This document shows positions 37,342-47,877 of a stretch of DNA of 64,000 nt, in pieces. A model generated the notes under the pieces. That model was not told the origin of the DNA. It saw nothing but the letters and a program-made list of their open reading frames with translations, and ran no database searches. Both the position numbers and the translations under genes were made by a program. The DNA is from Stutzerimonas frequens (GTDB lineage: Bacteria > Pseudomonadota > Gammaproteobacteria > Pseudomonadales > Pseudomonadaceae), in contig NZ_JAMOHM010000017.1 of assembly GCF_024448335.1 (NCBI RefSeq), positions 1 through 64,000 on the forward strand, in the 5' to 3' direction. The first letter of the stretch is position 1. Each line of letters starts with the position of its first letter.

Positions 37342-38130
37342 ATGCCGATCGTAAAGCTGGCCGACGCCAGCCTGAATTACCGTTTCGATGGTCCGGAAGG
37401 CGCGCCGGTACTGGTGCTGTCCAACTCCCTGGGCACGAATCTTCATATGTGGGACGACCAGGTCCCGGCATTTGCCGAGCACTTTCACGTGCTGCGCTAC
37501 GATACGCGCGGCCACGGCGATTCGAGTGTCACCGAGGGGCCCTACAGTATCGAACAGCTGGGAGCGGACGTGCTGGCCCTGCTCGATGCGTTAGGCATCG
37601 AGCGCTTTTCCTTCTGCGGCCTATCCATGGGCGGACTGATCGGTCAGTGGCTCGGAATCCATGCCGGCGACCGCCTGCAGCGGCTGGTTCTGTGCAATAC
37701 CGGAGCAAAGATCGGTACCGACGAAGTATGGAACACCCGCATCAATAGCGTTCTGGCTGGCCGTGAGCAGGCCATGCGGGACATGCGGGATGCATCCATT
37801 GCCCGCTGGTTCACGGCTGGCTTCGCCGAGGCGAACCCGGCGGCTGTGGCACGCATCACCGAGATGATCGCCAGCACCTCACCAGACGGCTACGCCGCCA
37901 ACTGTGCGGCTGTTCGCGATGCCGACTATCGCACGCAGCTGGGCGCGATCAAGGCCCCAACCCTGGTTGTTTGTGGCGCCAAGGACCCGGTGACAACTGT
38001 CGAGCATGGCCAATTCATCCAGGCCAATATCCCCGCCGCCGAACTGGTTGCCTTCGAGGCTGCTCATCTGTCTAACGTAGAGGCGGGCGACGTGTTCACC
38101 CAGCGAGTGCTGACGTATCTGCGCGGCTGA
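37342..38130 (+). CDS. pcaD: 3-oxoadipate enol-lactonase
   Basis: A 262-residue alpha/beta hydrolase that opens 3-oxoadipate enol-lactone. The nucleophile elbow CGLSMGG carries Ser95; SNSLGTNLHMWDDQ supplies the oxyanion region, and the catalytic His is in FEAAHLSNVE near the C-terminus. It is separated from pcaF by 246 bases with no recognisable gene, whereas pcaB, pcaC and transporter genes common in other Pseudomonas pca clusters are missing here. The ATG at 37342 has only weak upstream pairing. Confidence 0.93.
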   Translation: MPIVKLADASLNYRFDGPEGAPVLVLSNSLGTNLHMWDDQVPAFAEHFHVLRYDTRGHGDSSVTEGPYSIEQLGADVLALLDALGIERFSFCGLSMGGLIGQWLGIHAGDRLQRLVLCNTGAKIGTDEVWNTRINSVLAGREQAMRDMRDASIARWFTAGFAEANPAAVARITEMIASTSPDGYAANCAAVRDADYRTQLGAIKAPTLVVCGAKDPVTTVEHGQFIQANIPAAELVAFEAAHLSNVEAGDVFTQRVLTYLRG

Positions 38131-38210
38131 GAGCAATGGTGGTTTGGTCGACAACGGCATGAAACATCTGGCAGAAGGCGAACCATCTGCAGGTTGCTCG
38201 GCCCCAAATG

Positions 38211-38240
38211 AAAAGGCCCCGCGCGTAAGCAGGGCCTTAA
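38211..38240 (-). terminator. Terminator of the tRNA-Gly gene
   Basis: On the minus strand AAGGCCC and GGGCCTT form a stem just after the tRNA 3' end, followed by a TTTT-containing tract. Confidence 0.8.
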
Positions 38241-38244
38241 AGAC

Positions 38245-38318
38245 TGGAGCGGGCGAAGGGAATCGAACCCTCGTCATGAGCTTGGGAAGCTCAGGTAATG
38301 CCATTATACGACGCCCGC
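38245..38318 (-). tRNA. tRNA-Gly (anticodon CCC)
   Basis: A 74-nt cloverleaf read on the minus strand. The acceptor stem GCGGGCG pairs with CGCCCGC, the anticodon stem TGAGC/GCTCA encloses loop TTCCCAA (anticodon CCC, codon GGG), and the T arm contains GGTTCGATTCC. CCA is encoded at the 3' end. It stands alone between pcaD and rsuA, with its own terminator. Confidence 0.95.
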
Positions 38319-38397
38319 TCAGGGGTGCCTTTTTACCAGAAGGCTCGGGTGAAATGAAGCGCGGCAGCAGGTTTTTCTGGTGGGCGGCTATGGGCGG

Positions 38398-39090
38398 TCA
38401 GACTTGTGCGATCTCTTCGCCCGTCAATGCTCGGTAGCAGCCGGGTGTCAGGCTGGCGTCCAGCCGCAGCGGACCCATGCTTTCGCGGTGCAGGGCGGTG
38501 ACCCGGTTGTTGAAGCGCCCGAACATTCGCTTGACCTGATGGTAACGGCCTTCATGCAGGGTCAGGCGGGCGCGGCGTGGGCCGAGCAGCACCAGTTCGG
38601 CCGGTAGGGTGGTGAGATCTTCAAAGCGAAAGTACAGACCCTGGGCGAAGGCCTCGATGCAGCCAGGATCGATCTCGTCTTCGGTTTCGACCAAGTAGAC
38701 CTTGCCCTGCAGGCTAGTCGGCTGGGTCAGACGGCGTGACCATTGGCCGTCGTTGGTCAGCAGCATCAGGCCGGTGGTGTTGAAGTCGAGGCGGCCTGCG
38801 ATGTGCAGATCATCCTTGTTTGGCTCATCGATCAGGTCGAGCACGGTACGGTGCGCGGCATCACGAGTGGCGCTGACGCAGCCGGCCGGTTTGTGCAGCA
38901 TCAGGTAGCGGGCGGCCTTGCCTGGCTGCAGGACCTGCCCATCAAGCTCCACGCAGTCGAATATGCGCACCTCCCGATCCATGACTTGGGTGATTTCGCC
39001 GTTTATCCGTGCGCGGCCGTCGCTCACCAGACGGCGGACGTCCTGTCGGCTGAGCTGCGCGCGGCTGCCGAGGTAACGATCGAGGCGCAT
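38398..39090 (-). CDS. rsuA: 16S rRNA pseudouridine 516 synthase
   Basis: A 230-residue RsuA-type pseudouridine synthase acting on U516 of 16S rRNA. An N-terminal S4 domain (MRLDRYLGSRAQLSRQDVRR) precedes the catalytic domain with GRLDFNTTGLMLLTNDG; the catalytic aspartate is Asp102, as in E. coli. The tail HEGRYHQVKRMFGRFNNRV is diagnostic. Its start overlaps the stop of the upstream CWC gene by one base. Confidence 0.94.
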   Translation of the reverse strand: MRLDRYLGSRAQLSRQDVRRLVSDGRARINGEITQVMDREVRIFDCVELDGQVLQPGKAARYLMLHKPAGCVSATRDAAHRTVLDLIDEPNKDDLHIAGRLDFNTTGLMLLTNDGQWSRRLTQPTSLQGKVYLVETEDEIDPGCIEAFAQGLYFRFEDLTTLPAELVLLGPRRARLTLHEGRYHQVKRMFGRFNNRVTALHRESMGPLRLDASLTPGCYRALTGEEIAQV

Positions 39091-39296
39091 CAGGGTCTTT
39101 CTGCGGATTCACTGCGGGCGCAGCGGGGACAGATGCAGGCCTGGTTTCTGGCGGCGGTGGGAATGCCGTCGAGCGCGTCTTGGGGAATGGTGGCGGTCAT
39201 GCACCAGCATGGCTGGTCCGCGCGAGTGTCGCACTCGGCGCACTGGTTGGGCTGGCCGCAGAGCGGGCAGCGGGAAGGGTCTACAGGCTCGCTCAT
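39090..39296 (-). CDS. Cysteine-rich CWC family protein
   Basis: A 68-residue protein with cysteines in C-P-L-C-G-Q-P-N-Q-C, CWC and C-I-C-P-R-C patterns, the signature of the small cysteine-rich CWC family, probably a zinc-binding fold. It begins with a Shine-Dalgarno-poor ATG and is translationally coupled to rsuA. Its role is unknown; the tight linkage to rsuA hints at a ribosome-related one, but that is inference. Confidence 0.82.
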   Translation of the reverse strand: MSEPVDPSRCPLCGQPNQCAECDTRADQPCWCMTATIPQDALDGIPTAARNQACICPRCARSESAERP

Positions 39297-39318
39297 GGCG
39301 TTTCCGTTTAAACGACGA

Positions 39319-39353
39319 GCTTCGCGTGCCGGTCAAGGGCCGGCACGCGAAGC
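39319..39353 (-). terminator. 14-bp hairpin after metG
   Basis: GCTTCGCGTGCCGG pairs perfectly with CCGGCACGCGAAGC around a 7-base loop, six bases past the metG stop. On the minus strand the following sequence is only mildly T-rich, so termination strength is uncertain. Confidence 0.6.
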
Positions 39354-39358
39354 GCGGA

Positions 39359-41398
39359 TCACATGACGCGCTGGCCGGGCTTGGCGCCGCTGTCCGGGCT
39401 GAGCAGGTAAATTTCGCTGCCGCCAGGGCCTGCCGCCAACACCATGCCCTCGGACATGCCGAACTTCATCTTGCGCGGCGCCAGGTTGGCGACATACAGG
39501 GTCAGCCGGCCTTCCAGCTTGCTCGGGTCGGGGTATGCGCTCTTGATGCCGGAGAACACGTTGCGCTTGGCATCGCCGATGTCCAGGGTCAGGCGCAGCA
39601 GCTTGTCGGCACCTTCGACGAACTCGCACTTTTCGATCAGGGCGATGCGCAGGTCTACCGCAGCGAAGGCGTCGAAGTTGATCTCGGCGGCCAGCGGTGC
39701 CTTGACCAGCTCGCCATTGCCCGCGGGCGCGGCAGTTTCGCTAGCGGCCAGGTCCTCCTTGGAGGCTTCGATCATGGCTTCGATCTTCGCCGGCTCGATA
39801 CGCGTCATCAGCGGGGTGAAGGCGTTGAGCTGGTGGTTGGTTAGCAGTGTGGTGTGGTCATCCCAGCTCAGCGGCGCTACGTTGAGGAACTGCTCGGCAG
39901 CGGCGGCCAGGTTCGGCAGCACCGGCTTGAGGAAGATCACCAGCTGGCGGAACAGGTTGACGCCCAATGCGCAGATTTCCTGCACCTCGGCCTGCTTGCC
40001 CTCGACCTTGTTCAGTGCCCAGGGCGCCTTGTCGGCGATCCAGGCATTGGCGCGGTCGGCCAGATGCATGATCTCGCGCATGGCTCGGGCGAAGTCGCGC
40101 GCTTCGTAGGCATCAGCGATGCTCGGCGCGGCGGCCTGAAAGGCTGCCCAGAGTTCCGGCTCGGGGTTGGCGTCGACCATCACGCCGCCGTTGCCCTTGT
40201 GGATGAAGCCGGCGCAACGACTGGCGATGTTGACCACCTTGCCGACCAGGTCGGAGTTGACCTTCTGCACGAAGTCCTCGAGGTTCAGATCGAGGTCGTC
40301 GACGCCACGGCCGAGCTTGGACGCATAGTAGTAGCGCAGATACTCAGGGCTCAGGTGTTCGAGATAGGTGCGCGCCTTGATGAAAGTGCCGCGCGACTTG
40401 GACATCTTCTGCCCGTTCACCGTCAGGTAGCCGTGCACGTTGACCGCGGTCGGCTTGCGGAAGCCCGCGCCGTCCAGCATGGCTGGCCAGAACAGGGTGT
40501 GGAAGTTGATGATGTCCTTGCCGATGAAGTGGTACAGCTCGGCGCTCGAGTCCTTGCTCCAGAAGGCGTCAAAAGAAAGCTCCGGACGACGCTTGCAGAG
40601 ATTCCGGAAGCTCGCCATGTAGCCGATCGGCGCGTCCAGCCAGACATAGAAGTACTTGCCCGGCTCGCCGGGGATCTCGAAGCCGAAATAGGGGGCGTCG
40701 CGGGAGATGTCCCATTCCTGCAGGCCACCATCGAGCCACTCGGCGATCTTGTTGGCCACCGACTCTTGCAGCGCGCCGCCGCGGGTCCATTCCTTGAGCA
40801 TCGCCTCGAAGTCGGGCAGCTTGAAAAAGAAGTGCTTGGAGTCCTTGAGCACCGGGGTGGCGCCGGAGATCGCCGAGCGCGGGTCTTTCAGCTCGGTGGG
40901 CTCGTAGGTGGCGCCGCATTTCTCGCAGTTGTCGCCGTACTGGTCCTCGGCACCGCATTTCGGGCAGCTGCCCTTGATGAAGCGGTCGGCGAGGAACATG
41001 CCCTTCTCGGGATCGAAGTACTGGGTCACGGAGCGGGTGGCGATGTGCCCGGCGTCGCGCAGACGGGTGTAGATCAGCTCGGCCAGCTCGCGGTTCTCTT
41101 CCGAGTGGGTGCTATAGAAGTTGTCGAAGTCGACGAGGAAGTCGGCAAAGTCACCACTGTGTTCGGCCTGCACGTTGGCGATCAGCTGTTCGGGGGTGAT
41201 GCCTTCCTTTTCCGCCCGCAGCATGATCGCCGAGCCATGGGCGTCGTCGGCGCAGACATAGATGCATTGGTTGCCGCGCAGCTTCTGGAAACGCACCCAC
41301 ATGTCGGTCTGGATGTACTCGAGCATGTGGCCGAGGTGGATCGAACCGTTGGCGTAGGGCAGGGCGCTGGTAACGAGGATCTGGCGGGCTTCGGACAT
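39359..41398 (-). CDS. metG: Methionyl-tRNA synthetase
   Basis: A 679-residue class I aminoacyl-tRNA synthetase. The HIGH-like motif is HLGH in [15 protein letters not shown], the KMSKS loop is in [12 protein letters not shown], and the zinc knuckle [19 protein letters not shown] lies at about residues 145-165. The C-terminal EMAP/OB tRNA-binding domain starts around 575. The start at 41398 gives [15 protein letters not shown]; an in-frame ATG at 41437 is less likely. It is divergent from apbC, the same pair as in P. aeruginosa. Confidence 0.97.
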   Translation of the reverse strand: MSEARQILVTSALPYANGSIHLGHMLEYIQTDMWVRFQKLRGNQCIYVCADDAHGSAIMLRAEKEGITPEQLIANVQAEHSGDFADFLVDFDNFYSTHSEENRELAELIYTRLRDAGHIATRSVTQYFDPEKGMFLADRFIKGSCPKCGAEDQYGDNCEKCGATYEPTELKDPRSAISGATPVLKDSKHFFFKLPDFEAMLKEWTRGGALQESVANKIAEWLDGGLQEWDISRDAPYFGFEIPGEPGKYFYVWLDAPIGYMASFRNLCKRRPELSFDAFWSKDSSAELYHFIGKDIINFHTLFWPAMLDGAGFRKPTAVNVHGYLTVNGQKMSKSRGTFIKARTYLEHLSPEYLRYYYASKLGRGVDDLDLNLEDFVQKVNSDLVGKVVNIASRCAGFIHKGNGGVMVDANPEPELWAAFQAAAPSIADAYEARDFARAMREIMHLADRANAWIADKAPWALNKVEGKQAEVQEICALGVNLFRQLVIFLKPVLPNLAAAAEQFLNVAPLSWDDHTTLLTNHQLNAFTPLMTRIEPAKIEAMIEASKEDLAASETAAPAGNGELVKAPLAAEINFDAFAAVDLRIALIEKCEFVEGADKLLRLTLDIGDAKRNVFSGIKSAYPDPSKLEGRLTLYVANLAPRKMKFGMSEGMVLAAGPGGSEIYLLSPDSGAKPGQRVM

Positions 41399-41573
41399 GG
41401 GGACTCGGCAGTCGGAATTACGAAAGAAAGTTTGCAACTATAAAGGTCCGGCGCGCTTTTTTCATCCGCACCGCCGGAACGGGGTCGCCATCGCTCCCGG
41501 TCGTCGGTGGGCTCGGAACTACAGGGCAGGGTAAGATGCCTGTCTGATTTGCTCGGTCTTTCCAGGAGTAACC

Positions 41574-42668
41574 ATGTCCGTCACCCGCGAAGCTGTGGAA
41601 ACCGTACTGCGCCAGTACACCGACCCCCATCTGAATCAGGACCCGGTGAGTGCCGGCTGTGTGCGTTCGATCGACATCCAGGGCGACCGGGTCAGCGTGC
41701 AGCTGGAGCTGGGCTACGCCGCCGGGCTGTTTCGCAGCGGCTGGGCGCAGATGCTGGCGATGGCCATCGAAGGGCTGGACGGCGTCAGCCGGGCCGATGT
41801 GCAGGTGGACTGCGTGATCCATGCGCACAAGGCGCAGGATCAGGTGCCGGCACTGGCCAATGTGAAGAACATCATCGCGGTGGCATCCGGCAAGGGTGGC
41901 GTCGGCAAGTCCACCACGGCGGCCAATCTGGCGCTGGCGCTGGCCCGTGAGGGTGCGAGGGTCGGCGTGCTGGACGCCGACATCTACGGGCCGAGCCAGG
42001 GCATCATGTTCGGCATTGCCGAGGGCAGTCGGCCGCAGATACGCGATGGCAAGGCATTCATTCCGCTGCAGGCCCATGGCGTGCAGATCATGTCGATGGC
42101 TTTCCTCGCCGACGACAAGACGCCGATGGTCTGGCGCGGGCCGATGGTCTCGGGCGCGCTGCTGCAGCTGATCACCCAGACCGAGTGGAACGACCTCGAC
42201 TATCTGGTGGTGGATATGCCGCCAGGCACCGGCGATATCCAGCTGACGCTGGCGCAGAAGGTCCCGGTGACCGGTGCGGTGATCGTGACCACGCCGCAGG
42301 ATCTGGCGCTGCTGGATGCGAAGAAAGGCGTGGAGATGTTCCGCAAGGTCAATATCCCGGTGCTGGGCGTGGTGGAAAACATGGCCATCCACATCTGCTC
42401 CAACTGCGGTCATGCCGAACACCTGTTTGGCGAGGGTGGCGGCGAGAAGCTGGCTTCGCAGTACAACGTCGATCTGCTGGCCTCGCTGCCGCTGTCGATG
42501 GCGATCCGCAGCCAGGCGGATGCGGGCAAACCGACCGTGATTGCCGATCCGGAAAGCCAGATCGCGATGATTTATCAGGAGGTTGCCCGCACCGTCGGTG
42601 CCCGTATCGCCCAGAGTGGCCAGATCATCGCGCAGTCGATGCCGAAGATTGTGGTATCGGAGGACTGA
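41574..42668 (+). CDS. apbC: Fe-S cluster carrier ATPase ApbC (Mrp)
   Basis: A 364-residue Mrp/NBP35 family P-loop ATPase that carries Fe-S clusters to target proteins. A DUF59-like N-terminal domain is followed by the deviant Walker A GKGGVGKST at about residues 105-113, and the cluster-binding CSNCG in HICSNCGHAEHLFG. The ATG at 41574 follows CCAGGAGTAACC. It lies head to head with metG. Confidence 0.94.
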   Translation: MSVTREAVETVLRQYTDPHLNQDPVSAGCVRSIDIQGDRVSVQLELGYAAGLFRSGWAQMLAMAIEGLDGVSRADVQVDCVIHAHKAQDQVPALANVKNIIAVASGKGGVGKSTTAANLALALAREGARVGVLDADIYGPSQGIMFGIAEGSRPQIRDGKAFIPLQAHGVQIMSMAFLADDKTPMVWRGPMVSGALLQLITQTEWNDLDYLVVDMPPGTGDIQLTLAQKVPVTGAVIVTTPQDLALLDAKKGVEMFRKVNIPVLGVVENMAIHICSNCGHAEHLFGEGGGEKLASQYNVDLLASLPLSMAIRSQADAGKPTVIADPESQIAMIYQEVARTVGARIAQSGQIIAQSMPKIVVSED

Positions 42669-42732
42669 TCCGGTAGTTTGCAGGCGGTGCCAGCTGTCGC
42701 CCGCCTGCAGCCTGGGCGAAATCGCAGGCATA

Positions 42733-42760
42733 AAAAAGCCCCGCCGAAGCGGGGCTTTTT
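42733..42760. terminator. Terminator between apbC and the cold-shock gene
   Basis: AAAAAGCCCCGC and GCGGGGCTTTTT around a CGAA loop: 12-bp stem, A-run and T-run on either side, bidirectional between convergent genes. Confidence 0.92.
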
Positions 42761-42775
42761 CAGAGAAGCCTCAGG

Positions 42776-42985
42776 TTAGATAACCTGAACTTCCTCAGCT
42801 TGCATGCCTTTCTGGCCGCGGGTAGCGACGAAGGAGACTTGCTGGCCTTCTTTCAGGCTCTTGAAGCCGTCACCCTGAATGGCACGGAAGTGTACGAAGA
42901 GGTCGTCACCGGATTGCGGAGTGATGAAGCCGAAGCCTTTCTCATCGTTGAACCACTTAACGGTACCGGTTTGGCGATTGGACAT
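42776..42985 (-). CDS. capB: Cold-shock protein (CspA/CapB family)
   Basis: A 69-residue single cold-shock domain that binds single-stranded RNA/DNA. RNP1 KGFGFITP and RNP2 DLFVHF are intact, and the start [20 protein letters not shown] is typical of Pseudomonas CapB/CspA proteins. It is convergent with apbC. The upstream 5' region on its strand holds a long AT-richer leader that may serve a thermosensing role, although no experiment can be inferred. The ribosome site is AAGGAGACATCAA. Confidence 0.92.
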   Translation of the reverse strand: MSNRQTGTVKWFNDEKGFGFITPQSGDDLFVHFRAIQGDGFKSLKEGQQVSFVATRGQKGMQAEEVQVI

Positions 42986-43312
42986 TTGATGTCTCCTTGA
43001 ACCAAGTTTTGAAGAATAAAGTGCGGGCTAAAAGGCCCGAACATCACTGTGTGCAAGGAGATAGGAGTCGTATCGATATTTGGATCGAAATCTAAACATG
43101 TAGCGATTCACGGTGACACATGCAGCAGCAGCCCAGTAACAATACCGTTTTTCTGGAGCAAAGCGAGCTTTATTTTGGATTTCTTCGCCGAGTGGCTGCT
43201 GCTGGCTGTGACAGCCGTTGCGGCGCGCCAGTAGCCAGGCTTTGAACACCCGCGCCAGGCTCGGTAAGATGCGCCTCTTCGCAGGCCCATTAACCTATTC
43301 AGGACGCCAGCC
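42986..43312. other. Intergenic region between the cold-shock gene and dcd
   Basis: A 327-base gap that holds no convincing gene. It is less GC-rich than its surroundings. On the minus strand it would be the promoter and long 5' leader of the cold-shock gene, including a small hairpin CGGGC/GCCCG at 43024-43039; the right end must hold the dcd promoter. Short ORFs on both strands lack ribosome sites and look random. Confidence 0.6.
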
Positions 43313-43879
43313 ATGAGCATCAAATCGGACAAGTGGATTCGCCGCATGGCCCAGGAGCACGGCATGATCGAGCCCTACGTCGAGCGCCAGGTGCGCACTG
43401 AGGGCAATGACCGGCTGATTTCCTACGGCGTCTCCAGCTACGGTTACGACGTGCGCTGCGCCGACGAATTCAAGGTCTTCACCAACATCAATTCGGCGAC
43501 GGTGGACCCGAAGAACTTCGACGAAAAGAGCTTTGTCGACATCAAGAGCGATGTCTGCATCATCCCGCCGAACTCCTTCGCCCTGGCCCGCACCGTCGAG
43601 TACTTCCGCATTCCGCGCAACGTGCTGACCATCTGCTTGGGCAAGAGCACCTATGCGCGCTGCGGCATCATCGTCAACGTCACGCCGCTCGAGCCGGAGT
43701 GGGAAGGGCATGTGACCCTGGAGTTTTCCAACACCACCACGCTGCCCGCCAAGATCTACGCCAATGAAGGCGTGGCGCAGATGCTGTTCCTCGAATCGGA
43801 CGAAGAGTGTGAAGTCTCGTACCGGGACCGTGGCGGCAAGTACCAGGGCCAGCGCGGAGTGACCCTACCCAAGGCGTGA
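43313..43879 (+). CDS. dcd: dCTP deaminase
   Basis: A 188-residue enzyme that deaminates dCTP to dUTP for thymidylate synthesis. The [18 protein letters not shown] start, [16 protein letters not shown], and the active-site [23 protein letters not shown] block with the catalytic Glu are conserved. Length equals the usual 188-193. A terminator follows within 25 bases. Confidence 0.96.
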   Translation: MSIKSDKWIRRMAQEHGMIEPYVERQVRTEGNDRLISYGVSSYGYDVRCADEFKVFTNINSATVDPKNFDEKSFVDIKSDVCIIPPNSFALARTVEYFRIPRNVLTICLGKSTYARCGIIVNVTPLEPEWEGHVTLEFSNTTTLPAKIYANEGVAQMLFLESDEECEVSYRDRGGKYQGQRGVTLPKA

Positions 43880-43902
43880 CACCGCAGCGATAGCTGATCG
43901 AC

Positions 43903-43932
43903 AAAAGCCCTGACATCCGTTCAGGGCTTTTT
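43903..43932. terminator. Terminator between dcd and napC
   Basis: AAAAGCCCTGA and TCAGGGCTTTTT around a short loop; it lies between convergent dcd and the nap operon and can serve both. Confidence 0.9.
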
Positions 43933-43952
43933 CGTTATGGCGCGAGTTCGGG

Positions 43953-44549
43953 TTACCAGCCTGGTACGCCCTGCATGTCTGGTAACTTGTGTGCGATCCC
44001 TTTGTGGCAATCGATGCACGTCGCTTCGCCACTGGCCAGTGCGGTGGAGTGGAATTCGGCAGCACGCTTGCCCTGCCGGGTGAAATCCATGAAGTCGAAA
44101 TCGTGGCAGTTTCGGCACTCCAGAGAATCGTTGGCCTTCAAGCGTGCCCACTCATGCTCGGCCAGCTCGCGACGCTTTTCGAGGAATTTCTCGCGGGTAT
44201 TGATGGTGCCGAAGATCTTGCCCCAGACCTCCTTTGACGCCTGCATCTTGCGCGCGATCTTGTCGGTCCACTCGTGCGGTACGTGGCAGTCCGGACAGGT
44301 GGCGCGTACGCCGGAACGGTTGCTGTAGTGAATGGTGTCCTTGATCTCGACGTAGACGTTGCTCTCCATCTCGTGACAGGAAATGCAGAACGCTTCGGTG
44401 TTGGTGGCCTCCAGCGCCGTATTGAAACCACCCCAGAAGATGATCCCGGCGATAAAGCCGCCTAGCGTTAGCGCGCCGAGGCTGTAGTGAACACTGGGAC
44501 GGCGTAGGACGGCCCAGTAGCGTTTGAAGAACGACTTGATCGACTTCAT
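43953..44549 (-). CDS. napC: Tetraheme cytochrome c quinol dehydrogenase NapC
   Basis: A 198-residue NapC/NirT family membrane-anchored cytochrome. One N-terminal membrane helix (about 18-40) is followed by four CxxCH heme sites: CISCH, CPDCH, CRNCH and CIDCH. It passes electrons from quinol to NapAB. The ATG at 44549 ([12 protein letters not shown]) is chosen; an in-frame start at 44606 overlaps napB. The operon order is napE-D-A-B-C on this strand. Confidence 0.95.
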   Translation of the reverse strand: MKSIKSFFKRYWAVLRRPSVHYSLGALTLGGFIAGIIFWGGFNTALEATNTEAFCISCHEMESNVYVEIKDTIHYSNRSGVRATCPDCHVPHEWTDKIARKMQASKEVWGKIFGTINTREKFLEKRRELAEHEWARLKANDSLECRNCHDFDFMDFTRQGKRAAEFHSTALASGEATCIDCHKGIAHKLPDMQGVPGW

Positions 44550-44559
44550 CCAGGCCCCC

Positions 44560-45048
44560 TCAGTTTCCGTTGGTCGATGGTGAGGTTTCCCGGTAGAGCA
44601 ACTCATCGATGTTCTTGAAGCGGTTCTCCACCAGCGGTTTCACATCCTGCTGCGGCACGTGGCACTGCGTGCAGAAGTAACGCCGTGGCGCCACTGCGGC
44701 GAGGGTCTGCTGATCGCGGTCGGTGTAGTGGGTGATGCTGATCATCGGCGCCTGGGCGCGGGCGCTGTTCGCTCGGCTGTGGCAGGTCAGGCATTTGTTG
44801 GCGTTCTTGTCCACGTGATAGCCGCGGATGCTGTGTGGAATGGTCGGTGGCTGCTCCGGATAGTTGCGCTCGCGGCGTATGTCCTTGTTTTCCTCGTCAT
44901 GTAGAGGGGGAGGCGTGAACTCCCGAGTGATGGTGCCACCCGGGCGGCGGCCATCGGGCGCGGGGGCATCCAGGGGGTAGTTGGTTTCGGCAGCGATGGC
45001 AAGGCCGAACACCGCGAGCAGAGTCAGCGGCAGTAGGCGGAATTTCAT
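44560..45048 (-). CDS. napB: Diheme cytochrome c NapB
   Basis: A 162-residue periplasmic cytochrome that is the small subunit of nitrate reductase. Signal peptide about residues 1-20, then two heme motifs, CLTCH and CTQCH, with the conserved [13 protein letters not shown] stretch ahead of the first. It receives electrons from NapC and hands them to NapA. The start ATG is 11 bases after the napA stop, preceded by GGAGAGCC. Confidence 0.95.
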   Translation of the reverse strand: MKFRLLPLTLLAVFGLAIAAETNYPLDAPAPDGRRPGGTITREFTPPPLHDEENKDIRRERNYPEQPPTIPHSIRGYHVDKNANKCLTCHSRANSARAQAPMISITHYTDRDQQTLAAVAPRRYFCTQCHVPQQDVKPLVENRFKNIDELLYRETSPSTNGN

Positions 45049-45059
45049 GGCGGCTCTCC

Positions 45060-47564
45060 TCAGGCGATGCTGACCACTTCGATCTTCACGGCGCATTTCT
45101 TGTAGTCGGTCTGTTTGGAGATGGGGTCGGTGGCATCCAACGTGACCTTGTTGATCAGCTTGTTGGCATCGAAGAACGGCACGAATACCAGCCCCATCGG
45201 CGGCTTGTTGCGGCCGCGCGTCTCGACCCGGCCCTGCATTTCGCCGCGCCGGCTGACCACCTTGACCACACTGCCGCGGCGCACGTTGAGCTTGCGCGCG
45301 TCCTCGGGGTGCATGTAGACGAGCGCGTCCGGCACCGCCTTGTGCAGCTCGTCGACCCGCTGCGTCATGCTGCCGGTGTGCCAATGCTCGAGCACCCGCC
45401 CGGTGCTGAGCCAGAACGGATAGTCCTCATCCGGTACCTCCGCGGGCACCTCGTAGGGGAGCGCGAAGATGATCGCTTTCTTATCGGCGTTGCCATAGAA
45501 CTGCACGCCGCTGCCGGTTTCGACATAGGGGTCGTAGCCCTCGCGGTAGCGCCACTGGGTTTCCTTGCCGTCCACCACGGGCCAGCGCAGGCCGCGTTCG
45601 CGGTGATAGACGTCGAATGCCGCCAGATCGTGCCCATGGTCACGGCCGAACTCAGCGTATTCCTCGAACAAGCCCTTCTGCAGATAGAAACCGAAGGCTT
45701 CTGCTTCCTGGTTCCGGTATCCCTCGGCAATCTCGCTGGCTGGGAAGCCGTCCACCTGGCCGTTGCGAAACAGCACATCGAACAGCGTCTTGTCCTTGAG
45801 CGCTGGCGCCTTGGCGACCAGCTCTGCTGGCCACACCTCGTCGACGCGGAAGCGCTTGGAAAACTCCACCAGCTGCCAGAGGTCCGAGCGCGCCTCGCCG
45901 GGTGCGCTGACCAGCTGGTGCCAGAACTGCGTACGGCGCTCGGCATTGCCGTAGGCGCCTTCCTTTTCCACCCACATGGCGCTGGGCAGGATGAGGTCGG
46001 CGGCCTGGGCAGAGACGGTGGGGTAGACGTCCGAAACGATCACGAAGGTTTCCGGGTTGCGCCATCCCGGCAGGATCTCCTGCATCACATTGGGGCCGGC
46101 CTGCATGTTGTTGGTCACCTGTGTCCAGTACACCTTCAGCACGCCGTCCTTGAGCTTGCGGCTCTGGTCGACGGCGTGGAAGCCGGGTTTCTCCTGAATG
46201 GTCCCCGGAGGCAGCTTCCAAATCTTTTCGGCTGTGGCGCGGTGTTTGGGGTTGGTCACGGCCATGTCCGCCGGCAGGCGGTGGGAGAAGGTGCCAACCT
46301 CGCGTGCGGTGCCGCAGGCCGACGGCTGGCCGGTGAGCGAGAAGGGGCTATTGCCCGGCTCGCTGATCTTTCCTGTGAGCAGATGGATGTTGTAGATCAT
46401 GTTGTTCGCCCAGACACCGCGGGTGTGCTGGTTGAAACCCATGGTCCAGAAGGACATCACCTTGACCTTGGGATCGGCGTACAGCTCGGCCAGGGCCTTC
46501 AGACGTTCGGCCGGTACACCCGATTCCTTGGTGGCGTGCTCCAGGGTGTAGGGTTTGAGGAACTCGACGTAGTCCTCGTAACCGATGTCGGTCCAGGTGT
46601 TCGCGACCGCGGCATTCTCGGCCTTGAGTTCCAGCGGATCGGTCGGACGCAGGCCGTAGCCGATGTTGGTCGCGCCCTTGGCGAACTTGGTGTGCTTCTC
46701 GACGAAGTCCTTGTTCACCGCACCGCTCTGGATGATGTGGTTGGCGATGTAGTTGAGGATCACCAGGTCGGTCTGCGGATTGAAGATCATCGGGATGTCG
46801 GCCAGCTCGAAGCTGCGATGCTCGAACGTCGACATGACCGCCACCTTGACGTGCGGCGCGCTGAGGCGACGATCCGTCACGCGGGTCCAGAGCACCGGGT
46901 GCATCTCCGCCATGTTCGAGCCCCAGAGCACAAACGCGTCGGCCGCTTCGATGTCCTCGTAGCAGCCCATGGGTTCGTCCATGCCAAAGGTGCGCATGAA
47001 ACCAAACGCTGCCGAGGCCATGCAGTGACGTGCATTGGGGTCGATGTTGTTCGAGCGGAAACCGGCCTTCATCAACTTGTTCGCCGCGTAGCCTTCCCAG
47101 ATCGTCCACTGCCCCGAGCCGAACATGCCGATGGCTTCCGGGCCACCCTGCTTGAGCGCCGCCTTGTACTTTTCCTCCATGATGTCGAAGGCCTGTTCCC
47201 AGCTGACGGGCTGGAACTCGCCCTGCTTGTCGAACTTGCCGTCCTTCATGCGTAGCAGCGGTTGGGTCAGGCGATCCGAGCCGTACATGATCTTCGACAG
47301 GAAGTAGCCCTTGACGCAGTTGATGCCGCGGTTCACTTCCGCCTTGACGTCGCCATGGGTGGCGACGACGCGGCCCTCTCGAGTCGCCACCATGACGCCG
47401 CAGCCGGTGCCGCAGAAGCGGCAAGGGGCCTTGTCCCATTTCAGATTGGTGGCGTCCGCTTCGGTAATCAGGTTGCTTGCGCTGGAAGCGATCGGCATGC
47501 CGGCCACGGTTGCGGCGATGGCCGCAGCGTTGGCTTTAGCGAATTGGCGTCGGGTAAGGCTCAT
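45060..47564 (-). CDS. napA: Periplasmic nitrate reductase catalytic subunit
   Basis: An 834-residue molybdopterin enzyme that reduces nitrate to nitrite in the periplasm. A Tat signal ([14 protein letters not shown]) leads to the [4Fe-4S] site [10 protein letters not shown]...INCVKG, then the bis-MGD reductase core. The start overlaps the napD stop by one base. The mature protein length equals the P. stutzeri/E. coli NapA class. NapD upstream is the Tat-dedicated chaperone for this signal. Confidence 0.97.
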   Translation of the reverse strand: MSLTRRQFAKANAAAIAATVAGMPIASSASNLITEADATNLKWDKAPCRFCGTGCGVMVATREGRVVATHGDVKAEVNRGINCVKGYFLSKIMYGSDRLTQPLLRMKDGKFDKQGEFQPVSWEQAFDIMEEKYKAALKQGGPEAIGMFGSGQWTIWEGYAANKLMKAGFRSNNIDPNARHCMASAAFGFMRTFGMDEPMGCYEDIEAADAFVLWGSNMAEMHPVLWTRVTDRRLSAPHVKVAVMSTFEHRSFELADIPMIFNPQTDLVILNYIANHIIQSGAVNKDFVEKHTKFAKGATNIGYGLRPTDPLELKAENAAVANTWTDIGYEDYVEFLKPYTLEHATKESGVPAERLKALAELYADPKVKVMSFWTMGFNQHTRGVWANNMIYNIHLLTGKISEPGNSPFSLTGQPSACGTAREVGTFSHRLPADMAVTNPKHRATAEKIWKLPPGTIQEKPGFHAVDQSRKLKDGVLKVYWTQVTNNMQAGPNVMQEILPGWRNPETFVIVSDVYPTVSAQAADLILPSAMWVEKEGAYGNAERRTQFWHQLVSAPGEARSDLWQLVEFSKRFRVDEVWPAELVAKAPALKDKTLFDVLFRNGQVDGFPASEIAEGYRNQEAEAFGFYLQKGLFEEYAEFGRDHGHDLAAFDVYHRERGLRWPVVDGKETQWRYREGYDPYVETGSGVQFYGNADKKAIIFALPYEVPAEVPDEDYPFWLSTGRVLEHWHTGSMTQRVDELHKAVPDALVYMHPEDARKLNVRRGSVVKVVSRRGEMQGRVETRGRNKPPMGLVFVPFFDANKLINKVTLDATDPISKQTDYKKCAVKIEVVSIA

Positions 47565-47818
47565 CAGGCGTCTCCTTCGAGGAGTTCTTCGTGATAGATC
47601 AATGCGGCATTGAGCACGCCGGGCAATTGCTGGATATGGTCGATCGAGGCAAGGATGCGTGATTCGTGCTCGGCTTCCAGCACCACCACCAGCTTGCCGC
47701 TGGCATTCTCCTGGTGCATTTCCAGGCCGGGTAACAGTTGCAGGTTGGCTTTTACCGCGGCCAGCCATTCGGGGCGGCAGTGCACCAGCAGGCTGGCGAT
47801 ATGCAGAGGGTGTCCCAT
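47564..47818 (-). CDS. napD: Chaperone NapD
   Basis: An 84-residue ferredoxin-fold chaperone that binds the Tat signal of NapA. It starts [16 protein letters not shown] and has the conserved [21 protein letters not shown] segment. Its TGA overlaps the napA ATG. Confidence 0.92.
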   Translation of the reverse strand: MGHPLHIASLLVHCRPEWLAAVKANLQLLPGLEMHQENASGKLVVVLEAEHESRILASIDHIQQLPGVLNAALIYHEELLEGDA

Positions 47819-47877
47819 CAGTGATTCCGTTTCCGTTGGCAGCAGGGCGCAGGCCCGGTTAGATCGGCAGGGGCGGC

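Noticed and set aside
37131..37515. Short minus-strand ORFs over the pcaF-pcaD gap
   Set aside because: They overlap pcaD, lack ribosome sites and known motifs, so I treat the gap as non-coding.
38245..38318. tRNA-Gly as an integration site of a genomic island
   Set aside because: No integrase, direct repeat of the tRNA 3' end, or mobile genes flank it in the window.
43028..43249. Small ORFs in the gap between the cold-shock gene and dcd
   Set aside because: No Shine-Dalgarno, no recognisable sequence; more likely leader and promoter DNA.
45309..47255. 648-codon ORF on the plus strand
   Set aside because: It is antisense to napA, whose motifs and signal peptide are clear; GC-rich codon bias makes long shadow frames common.
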